The notes beneath the pieces were generated by a model that saw nothing but the letters and a program-made list of their open reading frames with translations, had not been told where the DNA came from and ran no database searches. This document shows positions 1 through 11,930 of a stretch of 64,000 nt of DNA, one piece after another (the stretch's first letter is position 1; the number at the start of each line of letters is the position of its first letter). The position numbers were made by a program, and so were the translations under genes. The stretch spans positions 261,001 through 325,000 of the forward strand of contig CAJHZI010000438.1 of assembly GCA_905160935.1 (NCBI GenBank). The letters are read 5' to 3'. This DNA is from Enchytraeus crypticus (lineage: Eukaryota; Annelida; Clitellata; Enchytraeida; Enchytraeidae).

Positions 1-34
1 TTCAGAACTCAAGGCACTGATATGCAGGCGACGA

Positions 35-118
35 ATGATGATGCTGATGATAATGATGATGAGGATGACGATAATGATAATGAGGATGATAACGATGATG
101 ATGATGAGTGATGATGAT
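35..118. repeat. (GAT/AAT)n microsatellite
   Basis: Imperfect trinucleotide run of GATGAT units with interspersed AAT and GAG. It has no start-to-stop reading frame of interest. Confidence 0.9.
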
Positions 119-664
119 CCAAACCTCACACTGGCAGTAGATATTACATATGAGCATTATCCCTGAGTGACTGGCTCTAATTATATTATTATTTGACCAC
201 GTAACCAGATGTTTGTTTAATAAATTAATACGAAAGAGAGTACGTAGTGTAATTTTCTGAGGTTGGCTTTACCTTTCTGGGGTAGTTTGCCTTTACCTTT
301 CTGGAAACAAACACGGTAACATTGTCCACCTATCAGCACGTGACACGATCCATGAATCCAGTTCTGTCCAACCATCAGGAACTTCCGCTTTCTTAATTAA
401 ACTTTAGTCACGAAACGTAGAAGTTATATTATATTTGTGAAATAAAGTAAATTAGTTTTTTTCAATTACAATCAATGTTCCCTGCGGTAAGTTAGATGAA
501 ATAGGAATTAACTCCATAAAAACTCCACGTAGCGTTAGAGATGACCAAATTAGGTAAACTGTACTAAATAGATATTGTCAGCTACGAAATTTGATAATGC
601 ATCAAATTAATATATAAACAAATAGCAATCAAAATAATAATAATAAATAATAAAAATATTAAAA

Positions 665-695
<31 letters not shown>

Positions 696-1085
696 GACCC
701 TGGGCCCCTTAAACTCTGTCGCATCAGACTTTATTAGCGAAATAGGCAGGAGGACCAGCGCCATTACTGCATGCTGATGAACGCAAAAAAGCTTTTCTTT
801 GGAAGCGACTATCTATTGCACTCAACCCAATAAATGCAGTCTGTTTCCGTGGCACTTTGGCTAATGCGGCCTTCAAGAGTGTAGAGGAATTATTTTACTC
901 GCTTCATTTTTTTAACTTTCATTAAATAAAATCTCTTTTATCTTATATTTTAGCCCAGGGCTCTAAACAGCCCAAGGCTAAAAATATACAAACAAAAAAT
1001 AATAAGTATAACCCGAAGTTTTTTTTATCTAACCTCGGGTTCTTTACACCCGGGGTAAAAAAGAAGAAAAATAATATTTACCATA
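119..1085. other. Non-coding stretch, no gene seen
   Basis: AT-rich DNA without a credible reading frame. It includes an (AAT)n run at about 640-696, followed by a short stretch that may be a SINE remnant. Otherwise I see nothing specific. Confidence 0.6.
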
Positions 1086-1142
1086 ATATTAAAGGTTTAA
1101 TGTCCGTTTCTTCATACGGTGATGATGTCAGGGACGTCATAC
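1070..1142 (-). mobile_element. SINE family A fragment (core domain)
   Basis: Carries the family A core: in element orientation it reads ACGTCCCTGACATC, then a short variable part, then GACATTAAACCTTT. Other copies are near 2.6, 6.5, 15.7, 47.1, 51.6, 52.9 and 56.5 kb. Family A copies usually end in (ATT)n. Confidence 0.6.
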
Positions 1143-1399
1143 ATGTGATGAGTAGCGCAAGTAAACTAGCAACTCGTGTAATTTGTTTGATTATATTATT
1201 ATATTTAATTTATTTTAAGCGCTGGTTTATAGAGTCTACTACCTACAGGGTACCCCTCTGAGAACATTAGGCGATGTAGAAACAGACGTTAAACAGTCTA
1301 TTACAATGCAGAATCGCTCTATAGACAGGGCTCAACCAGCATAGATCAGTTTTATATGTTTTTACACAGCTCACTCTCTTACTGATGTGAATACAACTG

Positions 1400-1575
1400 A
1401 TAAATTATAAAACATCCTAATATCCATTTACCGGTCCTGTGAACGTTCAATCAGAGAATTTATAGTCTGATCATCTCACTTAGGATTCGAACCTGCGAGA
1501 GTTCATTTACCTCAATATCGTCCACTTTCAGTATCATTAGGTTACCAGCCACTCTACCCACTTGGCTATCTTTAT
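1400..1575 (-). mobile_element. tRNA-derived SINE head (Ser/Leu-like spacing)
   Basis: On the minus strand an A box TAGCCAAGTGG (about 1559-1569) is followed by a perfect B box GGTTCGAATCC (1483-1493). The roughly 65-base spacing is typical of tRNA-Ser or tRNA-Leu types with a long variable arm. No clean acceptor stem closes, so a SINE or pseudo-tRNA is likelier than a working tRNA gene. Confidence 0.55.
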
Positions 1576-2057
1576 GATCATAGCCAAAACAATTAGAGTG
1601 CTACTGTCACCAGTGACAACATCGAGCACTATTGAGACAAAAGCAAGCCTGTGTGCAATAAGAAGGTCCAAAAACGGTGCAAATTCCAAAAATCTCGAAA
1701 ATTGTTCCAAAGTAAGCCTACATGTAGAAGTAACGTGCAGCTAAAAGGTTTTCACAAAGTAAAAATCGATGCTGGAAATTTTACCACTACCTCTCTCTCA
1801 GTAGCTTCACGTCTTTTTGCATTTCTTTCCAGCACTTGACGGTAAACACAGCATGGCAGTGTTCCGGAATCCAAAGACTTCCGGTTTGCTCTTATCCTGT
1901 TCTTTTGTTGTCAAGGTTTACAAACTGTCTGAATTTTTAACCAAGACAGCCGCATTATCGTCTGTATGCCAGTTTTTGGATTGCTTATAAAAGAATCGTT
2001 CATTCTATAACCGCATCGGATTCGTAGAAGCATACAAAGCAGGTATAATATACTTGT

Positions 2058-2232
2058 AGGTTGTCCCGTCAAAGACATGGGATGTTGGATGATCTGATAA
2101 CAAATTCATATATAGCGATCAAAGGAAGGCTGAGGTTAGAATTGATTGGAAGAGTTATATGCCACGGACTTGCCGTTAGGCAGTACACTAGAAGAAGAAG
2201 AAGAAGAAGAAGCAAAATTAGTAGTAGAAGAA
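2058..2232 (+). mobile_element. LINE 3'-end fragment with (GAA)n tail
   Basis: Encodes a remnant of the LINE C-terminal motif GMLDDL and continues to the shared 3' end with hairpin TTGCC-GTTA-GGCAG, then TACACTA and a GAA tract. It matches the 3' end of the larger LINE at 17811-19557. Confidence 0.7.
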
Positions 2233-2612
2233 GAAATAGGTATAATAAGGAAGATCGGAGGAAACACAAACCATTGCTGGAAAGAATTATTTTGTATTTG
2301 TTGGAGGTAAAGCATTATGTACGATAACAATATTCGTGCATTATAATGATTATTGTACGATAACAATATTCATCGTAGGTATGCTCGAAACTTGCGAAAT
2401 TATATATTTCTCGAAAAAATGTGTGTCTTGAACTAATAACATAATGTTCACAATTACATAAAACCAATTTAGAAAATTCGGCAATTTGCATAATAGCATC
2501 TCAACGTACGTCAGGTGAGGACTTAATGATTAATTTGTGACTGTTCTAATTTAGTTATGTGGTTTGAATCACTGCAATGATTTAAACCATTAGTAGCTGC
2601 TTCACGATTTAA

Positions 2613-2619
2613 TATTACT

Positions 2620-2676
<57 letters not shown>

Positions 2677-2740
2677 GGTTTAACGTCAGTTTCCTCATCC
2701 AAAGATGATGTCAGGGACGTCCCCACAGCACACATCACTA
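2613..2740 (-). mobile_element. SINE family A copy with (AAT)n tail
   Basis: An (AAT)n run at about 2622-2676 adjoins the family A core. In element orientation the core comes first and the (ATT)n tail follows. Confidence 0.65.
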
Positions 2741-2744
2741 CAGA

Positions 2745-3934
2745 TCGTTAAACGTACGAGTCAACGACCTCTATCGGTGTATCCAGATATCTCTGGTCGC
2801 TCATTTATGAGGTACTATAGGCCGATTCAGAAAAAGTCATGTTTAAAAAAATAAATATATCGGTTGCGGTTTTTCAATAATTCCCCTGACACAGTCGCCG
2901 GCTGAAGAAACCATAGCGAGACCGCTCTTGAAAAAATAAGCGACGTTTTAAACAGTCGAATATGTACTAAATTAGGACTTCATCCTTACACCTTACATTT
3001 CAGTATTATGGAATAATCTCTACAATATTCTCAAAATAACTACTAAATCTGTCCATTGTTTCGCCTTATATGTAGGACTTGGAATTACAGTCAAACGAAA
3101 CCCATTTCTTTTTGTTAATTTTACTTAAAGAGAAGTCGTGTAACTTTAAACAAGAATAAAAATGTAAAATTTATATAAAAAATAAAGATACAAAATAAAA
3201 TGAACGATCAACAAAATGCAGAATTCACAAGAACAACCTGATTGGAGAATGAACATTTTCGAGCACTTAGCGGAAGCAGCGGATCTCAAGATGGTAAACA
3301 ATTGGGCTGCAGTCGATCTACATGTAACTATAGGCTGGGCTAACAGACGTTGTACCATTGGAGAGAGCTCAATAGAACAACTACCTATTGTAGGATATGC
3401 ATAGAAACACGCTAGGAGCATGGTGACTAATCGCAGCTTTACAATTGAAAGGTTTGAAAAACTGCAGAGTTAGAGGTTTTGAGTTTAATATGCAAACCAT
3501 TAGCATTAGTAGGCTTCAATTAATTGAATTGATTGAATTGCAGGACCATGTATTGTACATTTTCAACTCAGGCTTAAAATATATAGAGTATCGGCAGAAA
3601 AAAAGGTATTTTAAGTAAAGAACGGTAGGCAATATGATGTCAAATATTAACGAGCAGTGTGACGATGCGGTGTTTGACTAAAACTCTAATCAGATAATTT
3701 TGCTGCAGATGCATGCAAGCCCATATAACAAAGAATAATTAAAACTAACAAGAAACTGTAATAATCAAAAAGAAAGAATACATAATTGCGCAAAGAGATT
3801 TACTAAATTGCTTTGTTTTAGATCTAATCAGCCAGCTAGGGATAATTAATTACCTGCTCACTGCATACTTAATACCACTTTTATATAATTTCACATTATT
3901 TTGTGCGCATCTAATTCATTGAAGTTGTAGGTAG
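2745..3934. other. Non-coding stretch
   Basis: AT-rich DNA. A 62-codon open frame at 3216-3404 (+) has unremarkable composition, no splice context and no domain I recognise, so I do not call it a gene. Confidence 0.5.
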
Positions 3935-4105
3935 TAAGCATGAAGCAAAAGCTGTTCCGGAGGTCCTGGGATCAATTCCCGGTAGAGCTGAACAGAGAGT
4001 AAAATCTGGGACATTCACCTTTCAGGGTACACCGGTACACCTGACGTCTTGAAGAGAAGCCCTTCAGGCTACTGACCCTGACGTTAAACTAACATTTTAA
4101 ATTAA
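3935..4105 (+). mobile_element. tRNA-like SINE
   Basis: A B-box-like GGATCAATTCC is followed by GAGAGTAAAATCTGGGACATT, a motif shared with the family C SINEs. The 3' part resembles the family A/B core (CTGACGTTAAAC). Confidence 0.45.
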
Positions 4106-4284
4106 ATAAATTAATAAATCTAAGAGAGGACAGAGTCCTACACGCAATCGGCACCGGAGCGAATTAATTATTATTTTTTGATTTAGAAGGAAAATAATTT
4201 ATTAGCATAGTTTATAGTGCGCACTGCTCATCGAATTAATTAATTAATTCATGCATTAATGATTAAATAGTGAGGTTTCCACGT

Positions 4285-4570
4285 GTTGTGTCCGGGTTGT
4301 TTGAAGAATTGACCAACCGATGACAGCACGTGTCGTAGAAGGCGTCTAAAGCACTAAGATCCATATCAGCGTCAGAAAGGGCATTCGGTTGGTGAGCGCC
4401 AAGGCTCCAGCAATTGATACAAAAATTTAAGCCAATGGAAAGCTCTCAAATAGGGGATTGGCTGGTGGTGTGGTGTAGGACAGAGAGGATTTAAGACAGT
4501 CTAATCGTATCCCGACCCTAGTTAAGCTGGGATTCAAGGGAAGAAGAAGAAGAAGAAGATGATGATGATT
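4285..4570 (+). mobile_element. Interspersed repeat (family F) with GAA/GAT tail
   Basis: About 285 bp matching, in the opposite orientation, 37785-37955. Both copies share GTTGTGTCC near one end, CAAAGCACTAAG-like text in the middle and CCTAGTTAA before a (GAA)n tract. The CCTAG/CTGGG pair can form a small hairpin next to the tail, as in the LINE 3' ends elsewhere in the window. Confidence 0.6.
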
Positions 4571-4574
4571 AAAT

Positions 4575-5774
4575 AGTGAGGTTTCAGACTACCGGTTTCT
4601 GCACTGAAAATGTATCAGGAACATTACCACTAAAGTATGTCTATGCAGAACATTTATTGAACCAATCGAACCGTGTTTAAAAGTATCCTTTTTAATAATT
4701 AAACTAACGTCAAATTTAGGCAACACTCGGTTGATAAGCTAAACTTAAGAACTTTTTATAATAACTAGTGACTTACATGTACATGTATATTTAGTGAAAA
4801 TTAATGCTAATCGTAGATTAGGGGGGCCTACATTAATACTAGATCCTAATCAGCCTACTGAATCAAATCATTTGGATATTATAAACTTTATTTCACCAAT
4901 ATATGGTAGTTTCGAACAGAGATATAGAAAAAAGAAAGAAAAATAAACGAAGAGAAACAACACTTTGCATACAAGTATAGCTAAACAATGCAAACCTTGT
5001 AGTTTACAAGTGACAAACAAAATCAAATCAACTCAATTATTCATTAGAATATTCAATACGTAGCATTTTGTCAACGTAGATCCAAAATTTTAATCGTACT
5101 TTAGCAACAGAATCAACAAACGAAATATTATATTTCCTTTGTAAACTTTCAAATTCTAAATAATCTGGATGCTCTAATTCCTTTAAACACCTTTATTTAC
5201 AACTATATTTGGCTATTAAAAGATTAAAAGTCATTGTCTTTAATATATCTTCGGCCCTTTGAGTTGGTACGTTTCTTGCATTTAAGTCACAATTTAGAGA
5301 AGCTGCCTAAAGAAAATATTAGCTAATTTCTTCTTACCTTAGTTCTGGCAATCTATAAACTGTAGAAGAAAATTTTACTAAAATCTGATATGTTCTTATT
5401 ATTCCTACTAAGCTTATATAATTCGTGTATTTATCTTTATTTTGTGATTTTATGATCTTTGTAGTCGAAACCAATTACTCAGATCAACTGCAGCGAGACT
5501 TATATAACCAAAGTCTTCATAATTGTTTACAGTATTCTAGTTACAACTAGTGATTAAAGAGGAAAAAAGAGCTAGGGAAAAGGTCAGAATTCCCCTTCCC
5601 TAGACTGTATTTGCAGACTCTTAGCATCTAATATGGGTCCCTAGAAAGTGAACGCACCTTAGAAAGAATGAGAGCTAAGAAGATAAATAAATAAATAAAT
5701 AATGAAAAAGAATGAGAGCTAAAGGAACTCAGTTCCCCAGCGCCCCCCCCCCCTCACTGGTTACAACAGAGACA
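4575..5774. other. Non-coding stretch
   Basis: AT-rich DNA with no convincing reading frame, an (AAAT)n run near 5685-5702 and a short C-homopolymer near 5745. I see nothing else. Confidence 0.5.
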
Positions 5775-5777
5775 CAC

Positions 5778-5888
5778 TTTGACACAGCTTTATTAGCCTC
5801 TTAGGGGTTCAAATCCTGGGCTCGCCCGTCATTGACATCGCTTTCGAGTGAGGAAACTAACGTTAACATTAGCTTTACCAGCTTTTTC
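5778..5888 (+). mobile_element. SINE family B copy
   Basis: A B box GGTTCAAATCC is followed by the family B core (CTCGCCCGTCA, ACATCGCTTTCGAGTGAGG, TAACGTTAAC) and the 3' end TAGCTTTACCAGC. Confidence 0.7.
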
Positions 5889-6464
5889 TCATTATCGTCG
5901 CCACAGTTTAATATGACATTTCTTGTTGAAATGTTGATGCTTCTATTCTTTGTTCTATTTTCGAATATTAATTATCTATAAACCTAAAGATTTAAATATG
6001 CAATAATAACGATCATATATGTTACTAAATACCACAAATAACCATTTCTCTCAAGCACTCTCCATTTTACCTTTCTATAAAAGTACAGAGCGATTCGAAG
6101 ATCAAATAGGACAGGCTATTCTTAGAGAAAAAACGTCTATTTACAAGATATACCTTTGTACCTTTCTAAACCGGATATCTTTATCGCCATAAACAAAAGG
6201 ACCTCTCCAGTTCCAGGCTGAAGGAGCGGAAAGGCGTAAGCGTGTGCCTGCATTATGCAGCGCACTTAAGGATAAGAAAGCCCTGCCTGTGAGCGGCACT
6301 GCAGTATAGATTATCAATAAACGTCTGAGCCTGATAATGTTAGTTCTGTGCCACGTTACACAATGTAGACACACTACTCTAGAAGTGTGTGTTGAGTTAC
6401 CAGTGGCTGAGTAGGTTAGAGGAAGAAAATGTGGTAGAGGTAAGAGGTAACTATATATAGTGAT

Positions 6465-6522
6465 GTGTGCTGTTGGGGACGTCCCTGACATCATTCCTGG
6501 ATGAGGAAACAGACGTTAAACC

Positions 6523-6562
<40 letters not shown>
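6465..6562 (+). mobile_element. SINE family A copy with (ATT)n tail
   Basis: Reads GACGTCCCTGACATCATTC, then GATGAGGAAACAGACG and TTAAACC, then an (ATT)n tail of about 40 bp. Confidence 0.7.
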
Positions 6563-6563
<1 letters not shown>

Positions 6564-6989
6564 ACGAGCAACTTGGTGGAGTCATTGATTGACACTGGTG
6601 GAAGCTATGTGGTGGAATCGTTGATTGACTCCTGGTGAAAGCTATGTGATGGAATCAGTGATTGACCACTGGTGGAAGGCCTGCGGTCAGTAGAACTGAA
6701 AGGTTGTATGGCCTAATATCTCAGAATGGATTGTAAGAATAGAAAATGATGGTCATAATATCACAGACTGGCTTTGACAAAAATAAAACTGTCCGAAAAA
6801 TTTACTGTAAAATTAGAAATCTCAATTAATTGTTACGCAAGTACAATTCTAGAAGTTATTCAAGTCATTAGTGAGTATCCAGTCAACAAGTGAGAATTAA
6901 ATAAATTTAAATGGCGTTTGTTCTAATTACAGGCAGAAAAAATATTACAGACAACATTGTAATGAATTCATTTTTTAATGCAGAGGCCT

Positions 6990-7050
6990 AAAGCTAAAAC
7001 TAAGTTTAACGTCAGTTTTCTGCTCGATAGCAGCATGTCAGTGACCGCCA
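6990..7050 (-). mobile_element. SINE family B core fragment
   Basis: Diverged core text (AAGTTTAACGTCAG, then ATGTCAGTGACCG) without a recognisable tRNA head. Confidence 0.4.
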
Positions 7051-7564
7051 TAAACGCTTGAGTTGAGCCTACTATCTGCTGTCGACATACTTGCTAACGA
7101 ACCACCGGCTAGCTCTGTTGATGATAAATCTATAAAGAAACTTTTCAGTCATTTTTTACGGGTTGCATGCAGATTATCAATGCACGGCAGAATTAATGTA
7201 GCCCATTGATTCTACAATCACCAGTAGCGTAGATCTCAAAGCTTGTTTTAATACTAACCAACTGAGTGACAGTTGGCTGAACCGTATGTCAAATATTCTA
7301 CTATTCTATTTCAATTCTGGTTACATTTTCAGTTTAAGTCTCACTATGGACCGGAGGTTGTTTTACTCTTTACGTTTTTTGCCACAATATTTTGATGTCC
7401 GGCTGGAATCAACATTTTAAGTTATATGTGCTAATCTTAGTCGCTAATGTTGTAGCGATTAAGCAGAGAACAAAATCTAGAATTGCAATCATGGACTACA
7501 TTAACTCTATACTTCTAGTCTTGTCGACTCTTTGGAGTTAGAATAAGTATTTTGTGATCGAATT

Positions 7565-7713
7565 CTGTAGAGCAAATCAACTAATAACCCTGAGGTGAAT
7601 CGAACTCTCGTGGGTTCGAATCCCAGCCGCGCTGATCTGAGAGTAAAATCTCGGACATTCACTGGATTAAAAGTGATAGATAGCAACATAGTTGATCATT
7701 TCACTATAATGTG

Positions 7714-7752
<39 letters not shown>
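7565..7752 (+). mobile_element. SINE family C copy with (TTA)n tail
   Basis: B box GGTTCGAATCC at about 7613-7623, then CCGCGCTGATCTGAGAGTA, then the 3' hairpin region CAACATAGTTGATC and a (TTA)n tail. An internal block present in the copy at 54000 is missing here. Confidence 0.75.
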
Positions 7753-8081
7753 AGCATAATTATATGAAATAGTAGTACAAAATGTATATTATATAAAACT
7801 TTATTTACAGTTTTTATTATTATTTACAGTATATATTTAAATATCGTTATGTACAGTATACACTGTATATTGAATGTCTCAATAGCGTCAGGCTAACGTC
7901 ATGATTTAACAGTATATATTATTTGTACAAAATAATACGTTGTAGAAGTATAAATTGGCTTTTCTAAGGTTAGTTTATCAACAAAATACGATAAATAAAA
8001 ACATCAAATATCGCTAGTATAACGTACAGTAAACATAACAAACCAAAGCATACAAACCTTCGCCCGGCAAGCTGTCGCCGC

Positions 8082-8228
8082 TACAGCGCTAGAGAGAGTG
8101 AAGAGAGTGGAGAGAGTGAAGAAAGAGAGAGAGAGCGGGATTGTTTTATCCGTATCTGGACGAGGATTCCGATGCATCTAACCGGGTCGACCGATCTCAA
8201 CTAACCCGTCCTGTCATTCCCGGCCGGA
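8082..8228. repeat. GA-rich purine tract and GC-richer spacer
   Basis: An AGAGAGTG-type purine run (about 8090-8138) is followed by a relatively GC-rich spacer leading into the 49-bp minisatellite. No gene is seen. Confidence 0.6.
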
Positions 8229-8450
8229 TCTGCTAGCAGCTGCCGCAGCCCTCTTAGCTACAGCAGCTGCTCAGTCGATTGCTAGCAGCTGCCGCAGCCC
8301 TCTTAGTTACATCAGATGCTCAGTCGCTTGCTAGCAGCTGCCGCAGCCTTTCTAGCTGCAGTAGCTGCTCAGTCGCCTGATAGCAGCTGCCGTAGCCCTC
8401 CTAGCTACAGCAGCTGCTCAGTTGCCTGATAGCAGCTGTTTTAGCAGCTG
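8229..8450. repeat. 49-bp minisatellite rich in CAGCTG
   Basis: About 4.5 tandem units of 49 bp. Each holds GCTAGCAGCTGCCGCAGCC and a second block ending CAGCAGCTGCTCAG. CAGCTG, a palindromic E-box hexamer, occurs about twice per unit. Confidence 0.85.
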
Positions 8451-8579
8451 CCTATTAGGCTGATAATGCTATCAAATAGCCACAATCCAATATGTAATAG
8501 CTAAGCTCCTGACTAGCAGCTGACTTTCAGCTGCTTCTGCGCCATAACTACTTAGCTATAAGCTGTCGACACTGAGTAT

Positions 8580-9120
8580 AACTGGTTTCTTTGCCGTACT
8601 GCCTGACAACAGCAACAACAACAACAACAGAAACAACAACACTGAAAGAACAACAACAACACTGACAGAACAACAACAACACTGATAGAACAACAACAAA
8701 ACTGACAGAACAACAACAACAAGACTGACAGAACAACAATAAAACTAACAGAACAACAACAACAACAAGACTGACAGAACTACAACAACACTGACAGAAC
8801 AACTGCAACAACACTGACAGAACAACAACAACACTGACAGAACAGCAACAACACTGACAGAACAACAAGATCACTGACAGAACGACAACAACAGTGGCAG
8901 AACAACAACAACAACACTGCCAGCACAACAATAACACTGCCAGAGCAACAACAACAACACTGACAGAACAACGACAACAACACTGACAGATCAATAACAG
9001 CACTGACAGAACAACAACAACACTGACAGATCATCAACAACACTGACAGAACAACAACAACACTACCAGAACAACAACACTGACAGAACAACAACAACAC
9101 TGAGAGAACAGCCTGTAACA
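8580..9120. repeat. CAA-rich minisatellite (about 17-23 bp units)
   Basis: Tandem array of (CAA)n blocks punctuated by CACTGACAGAA, in over 20 units. The minus strand stays open as a Cys/Val/Leu-rich frame only because stop codons are missing from the unit; I do not regard it as a gene. Confidence 0.9.
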
Positions 9121-9734
9121 CGGTGGACGGCTGCTCCTATAACTTCATTAACACGCTGAGCTCGGCTCTCAGCATTGACATGAAAATATACAGCTCGATA
9201 TATCATGAAGCTTCTCTAGAACCAAACTATTGCCAACACTTCAAGAGCTTAAACGACTGACTCCTACTTCGTGCAGTGCACATGATTTATAATTAATTAA
9301 AAGATCACCCATTACGATGCTTGACCAATCATAATATCCTATGCTTAAATGCAAAAAATTACAAACCATACCTTAGCACCTATCAAAATACTTAAGTATT
9401 GAGCGAAAAAAATCAAGAAAATAGACCAGATTTCAGTGAGATATAACTAAATTGATGAAAGTGAATGGGAATGATTCTACACTGAAATGAAATTGAAAGC
9501 TGGTTTGAAGCTATTTAAAGTAAAATACTCTTGTAGGATTTGCAATATAAAAATTGCTGCTCAAATTTATCTCTTAAAAATGACATCTGAAGTCCGTGTC
9601 AAATAAAAACCGACTCCCTATTTGTCCTGAGACATTGTGTTGATAAACTGCAACACTTGCCTCTTCTCTTTCATGCTTATAATGAAAATGATTGTATCGA
9701 GCGAAAGGCGTAGGGAGCCTAAGAGAGGGCGTGT
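9121..9734. other. Non-coding spacer between minisatellites
   Basis: AT-rich unique DNA. I see no gene or recognised element. Confidence 0.5.
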
Positions 9735-10020
9735 TGTAGGGAGGGGTGTGATGTAAGGAGGGGTGTGTTGGTTGTAGGAAGGGTTTGTTGGTTGTAGGAA
9801 GGGTGTGTTGGTTGTAGGAAGGGTGTGTTGGTTGTAGGAAGGGTGTGTTGGTTGTAGGAAGGGTGTGTTGGTGGTAGGAAGGGTGTGTTGGTTGTAGGAA
9901 GGGTGTGTTGGTTGTAGGAAGGGTGTGTTGGTTGTAGGAAGGGTGTGTTGGTTGTAGAAAGGGTGTGTTGGTTGTAGGAAGGGTGTATTGGTTGTAGGAA
10001 GGGTGTGTTGGTTGTTGGAG
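9735..10020. repeat. 20-bp minisatellite
   Basis: About 14 units of GGGTGTGTTGGTTGTAGGAA with few substitutions, so it is homogeneous and probably young. Open frames on the minus strand (Thr/Pro/His-rich) follow from the repeat. Confidence 0.95.
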
Positions 10021-10204
10021 GGGTATGATGAAGATCGTGCGAGGGAACGGATGTGAGATAAATGAACAGGGATAGGCGTTGGAATTGAAGAGAGAAGAGT
10101 GTGGTGGGGGGGCGACAAGACATGGAAGGTGTCGCATAAGTCGGGTCCTAGATTTCATGTTCAGATATCCAGTAATCAAAGACTGTCCGGTCACGTTAAC
10201 CGCT

Positions 10205-10405
10205 CCCGTGTGAAGAACGATCTGCTGCAGCAGCTACAACAATAGCAGCAGCTGCACAGCAATAGCAGCTGCGGTAACTGCATGCTACTGTCCTACACTA
10301 TCAGTTGCAGCAGCTACAGCAACAGCAGCAGCTGCACAGCAATAGTAGCTAATAGCAGCTGTGGTAGCAGCTAATAGCAGCTGCAGAAGCTGCAGCAGTT
10401 GTTCC
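10205..10405. repeat. GCAGCA/CAGCTG-rich array
   Basis: Irregular repeats of CAGCAGCTGCACAGCAATAG and variants. The CAGCTG hexamer is again frequent, linking this block with 8229-8450 and 10655-10885. Confidence 0.75.
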
Positions 10406-10654
10406 AGCAACATACTATTGAGAGTAAGGTATCTGCTAACCGAAAATATTTCTTTTTGAGCTTTTAATTATGAACTATAATTACGAACTGCTGTTAGATA
10501 AAAGCTTCAACGACTAAGTATCTTGTGGATAGATGACAGAACTTGCGCTTATATTCGATGCGATAGGCTGCTATTAGCAGCACACATCTACAGCATTTTA
10601 ATAGTTTTTTCACTTGACTAAATTTATCAATCTGTTAGCTGATTTTAGATACTT

Positions 10655-10885
10655 CAAACAGCACCTAGCTGTTTAACTGCTGACGGCAACACTCAGCTAT
10701 TAAGCTGCTGGCAGCAGCACTCAGCTGTTAAGCTGCTGGTAGCTCAGCAGCTGCTGGTGGCAGCAATTAGCTGTTAAGCTGCTGGTAGCAGCACTCAGCT
10801 ATTAAGCTGCTGGTAGCAGCACTTAGCTGTTAAGCTGCTTGTAGCTCAGCAGCTGCTGGTAGCAGCACTCAACTGTTAAGCTGTC
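10655..10885. repeat. 28-bp CAGCTG minisatellite
   Basis: Tandem units built on CTCAGCTGTTAAGCTGCTGG followed by TAGCAGCA, in about 7-8 imperfect copies. Confidence 0.8.
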
Positions 10886-11084
10886 TCCAAGAAGACGCTG
10901 AAGCCAAAGACCGAAGAAACAAATCCACTCAGGCTTTGGGCCAGATTTCTAAGGATATACGATGTAAGCAGAAAATCTGCCTCGTTCAAAAAAATTCCGT
11001 TATGGTTAATAGATGTTGATGGTTAGGCCTGCAATGGATTCCTTTACTATCTACATGTACATGTAGACTCACTCTTTTCGTATA

Positions 11085-11099
11085 TATTTTCTCTCTCTT

Positions 11100-11132
<33 letters not shown>

Positions 11133-11258
11133 AAGTGCACTGCCTACTGGCAGGTCCATGGTATATATCGCCTCCCCTCATCTCTGTCTCCGCTTAAGAT
11201 GAGGGGAGGAATTATATGCCACGGATCTGCCAATAGGCAGTGCACTAAGAGAGACAAC
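11085..11258. mobile_element. Head-to-head pair of LINE 3' ends (inverted repeat)
   Basis: A minus-strand LINE 3' end ((CT)n, then AGTGCACTGCCTACTGGCAG) faces a plus-strand one (ATCTGCCAATAGGCAGTGCA, then GAGAG). Together they make an imperfect inverted repeat with arms of roughly 60 bp. The centre includes CTTAAG and flanking CCCCTC/GAGGGG. Confidence 0.7.
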
Positions 11259-11424
11259 TTCACTTTTACAATAATCTTTGAGTTCAACAACAACTATAGA
11301 TATTTCTTAATTCAAGCAGTTATCCTTGACTAAAACCCGCACATAGATTTAACAATGTACAAAGGTTATTTGGATAGTCCTTAAAAGGCTTATAGAATAA
11401 AAATAATACTTTTGTGATGTTTTT

Positions 11425-11640
11425 GTAATATTGAATGTCTCAATAGCGTTCCTGAGGTTGATTGAATTCTCGTGGGTGCGAATCCCAGCCGCGCTGATAT
11501 GAGAGTAAAATTTCGGACATTCACTGAACTGGTTATACGGAAAATGTTCTAAATTGCCTAAAGGTTTTAACATGTGGTATTACAAGTGATAGATATCAAC
11601 ATAGTTGATCATTTCACTATAATGCGTGTTTACTTTTTTA
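11425..11640 (+). mobile_element. SINE family C copy
   Basis: Begins GAATGTCTCAATAGCG, lacks part of the tRNA-like region, then has the B-box area (GGGTGCGAATCCC, one mismatch) and the complete 3' half to AATGCGTGTT. Confidence 0.75.
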
Positions 11641-11930
11641 CTTCTGAAGACTCTTAAAGGGAACTATTTTGATCCTGAGAGAAATATTTCCTGAGGTCCT
11701 GTGATGTTTCTTTTCTCAGTTGGATCAGGATTTTAAATAGGAGCGACAAGCTGCCTCAGGGAGGGAGGGAGGGAGGGAGGGAGTGGACGGAGGGAAATTT
11801 GGGTTTTTATTGGGAGGGGTAGTGATGCAATATTTCAATCTAGAGGAAGCTCTGGGGGTCAAAAATTCTTATCTTTATTAACATTATTCTGCGGCGTTAA
11901 AAATTTTTCTGGGGGGTAAATATATGTTCT
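11640..11930. other. Non-coding stretch with (GGGA)n
   Basis: Contains a short GGGAGGGAGGGA run at about 11760-11782. No gene is seen. Confidence 0.5.

Noticed and set aside
3216-3404. 62-codon plus-strand frame with ordinary composition
   Set aside because: No family recognised, no splice context, and the opposite strand is equally open. Chance is likely.
7600-7640. B box and tRNA-like head as a real tRNA gene
   Set aside because: The same head recurs in at least six copies with a common SINE body and tail, and no cloverleaf closes. The same reasoning applies to the other tRNA-like heads listed.
8548-9121. Long Cys/Val-rich minus-strand frames
   Set aside because: They are produced by the CAA-rich minisatellite read in reverse. 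No start context, splice sites or non-repeat sequence supports a gene.
9574-10194. 206-codon His/Thr/Pro-rich frame and its overlapping frames
   Set aside because: All three minus-strand frames are open across the same 20-bp repeat, a sign of repeat bias rather than coding.
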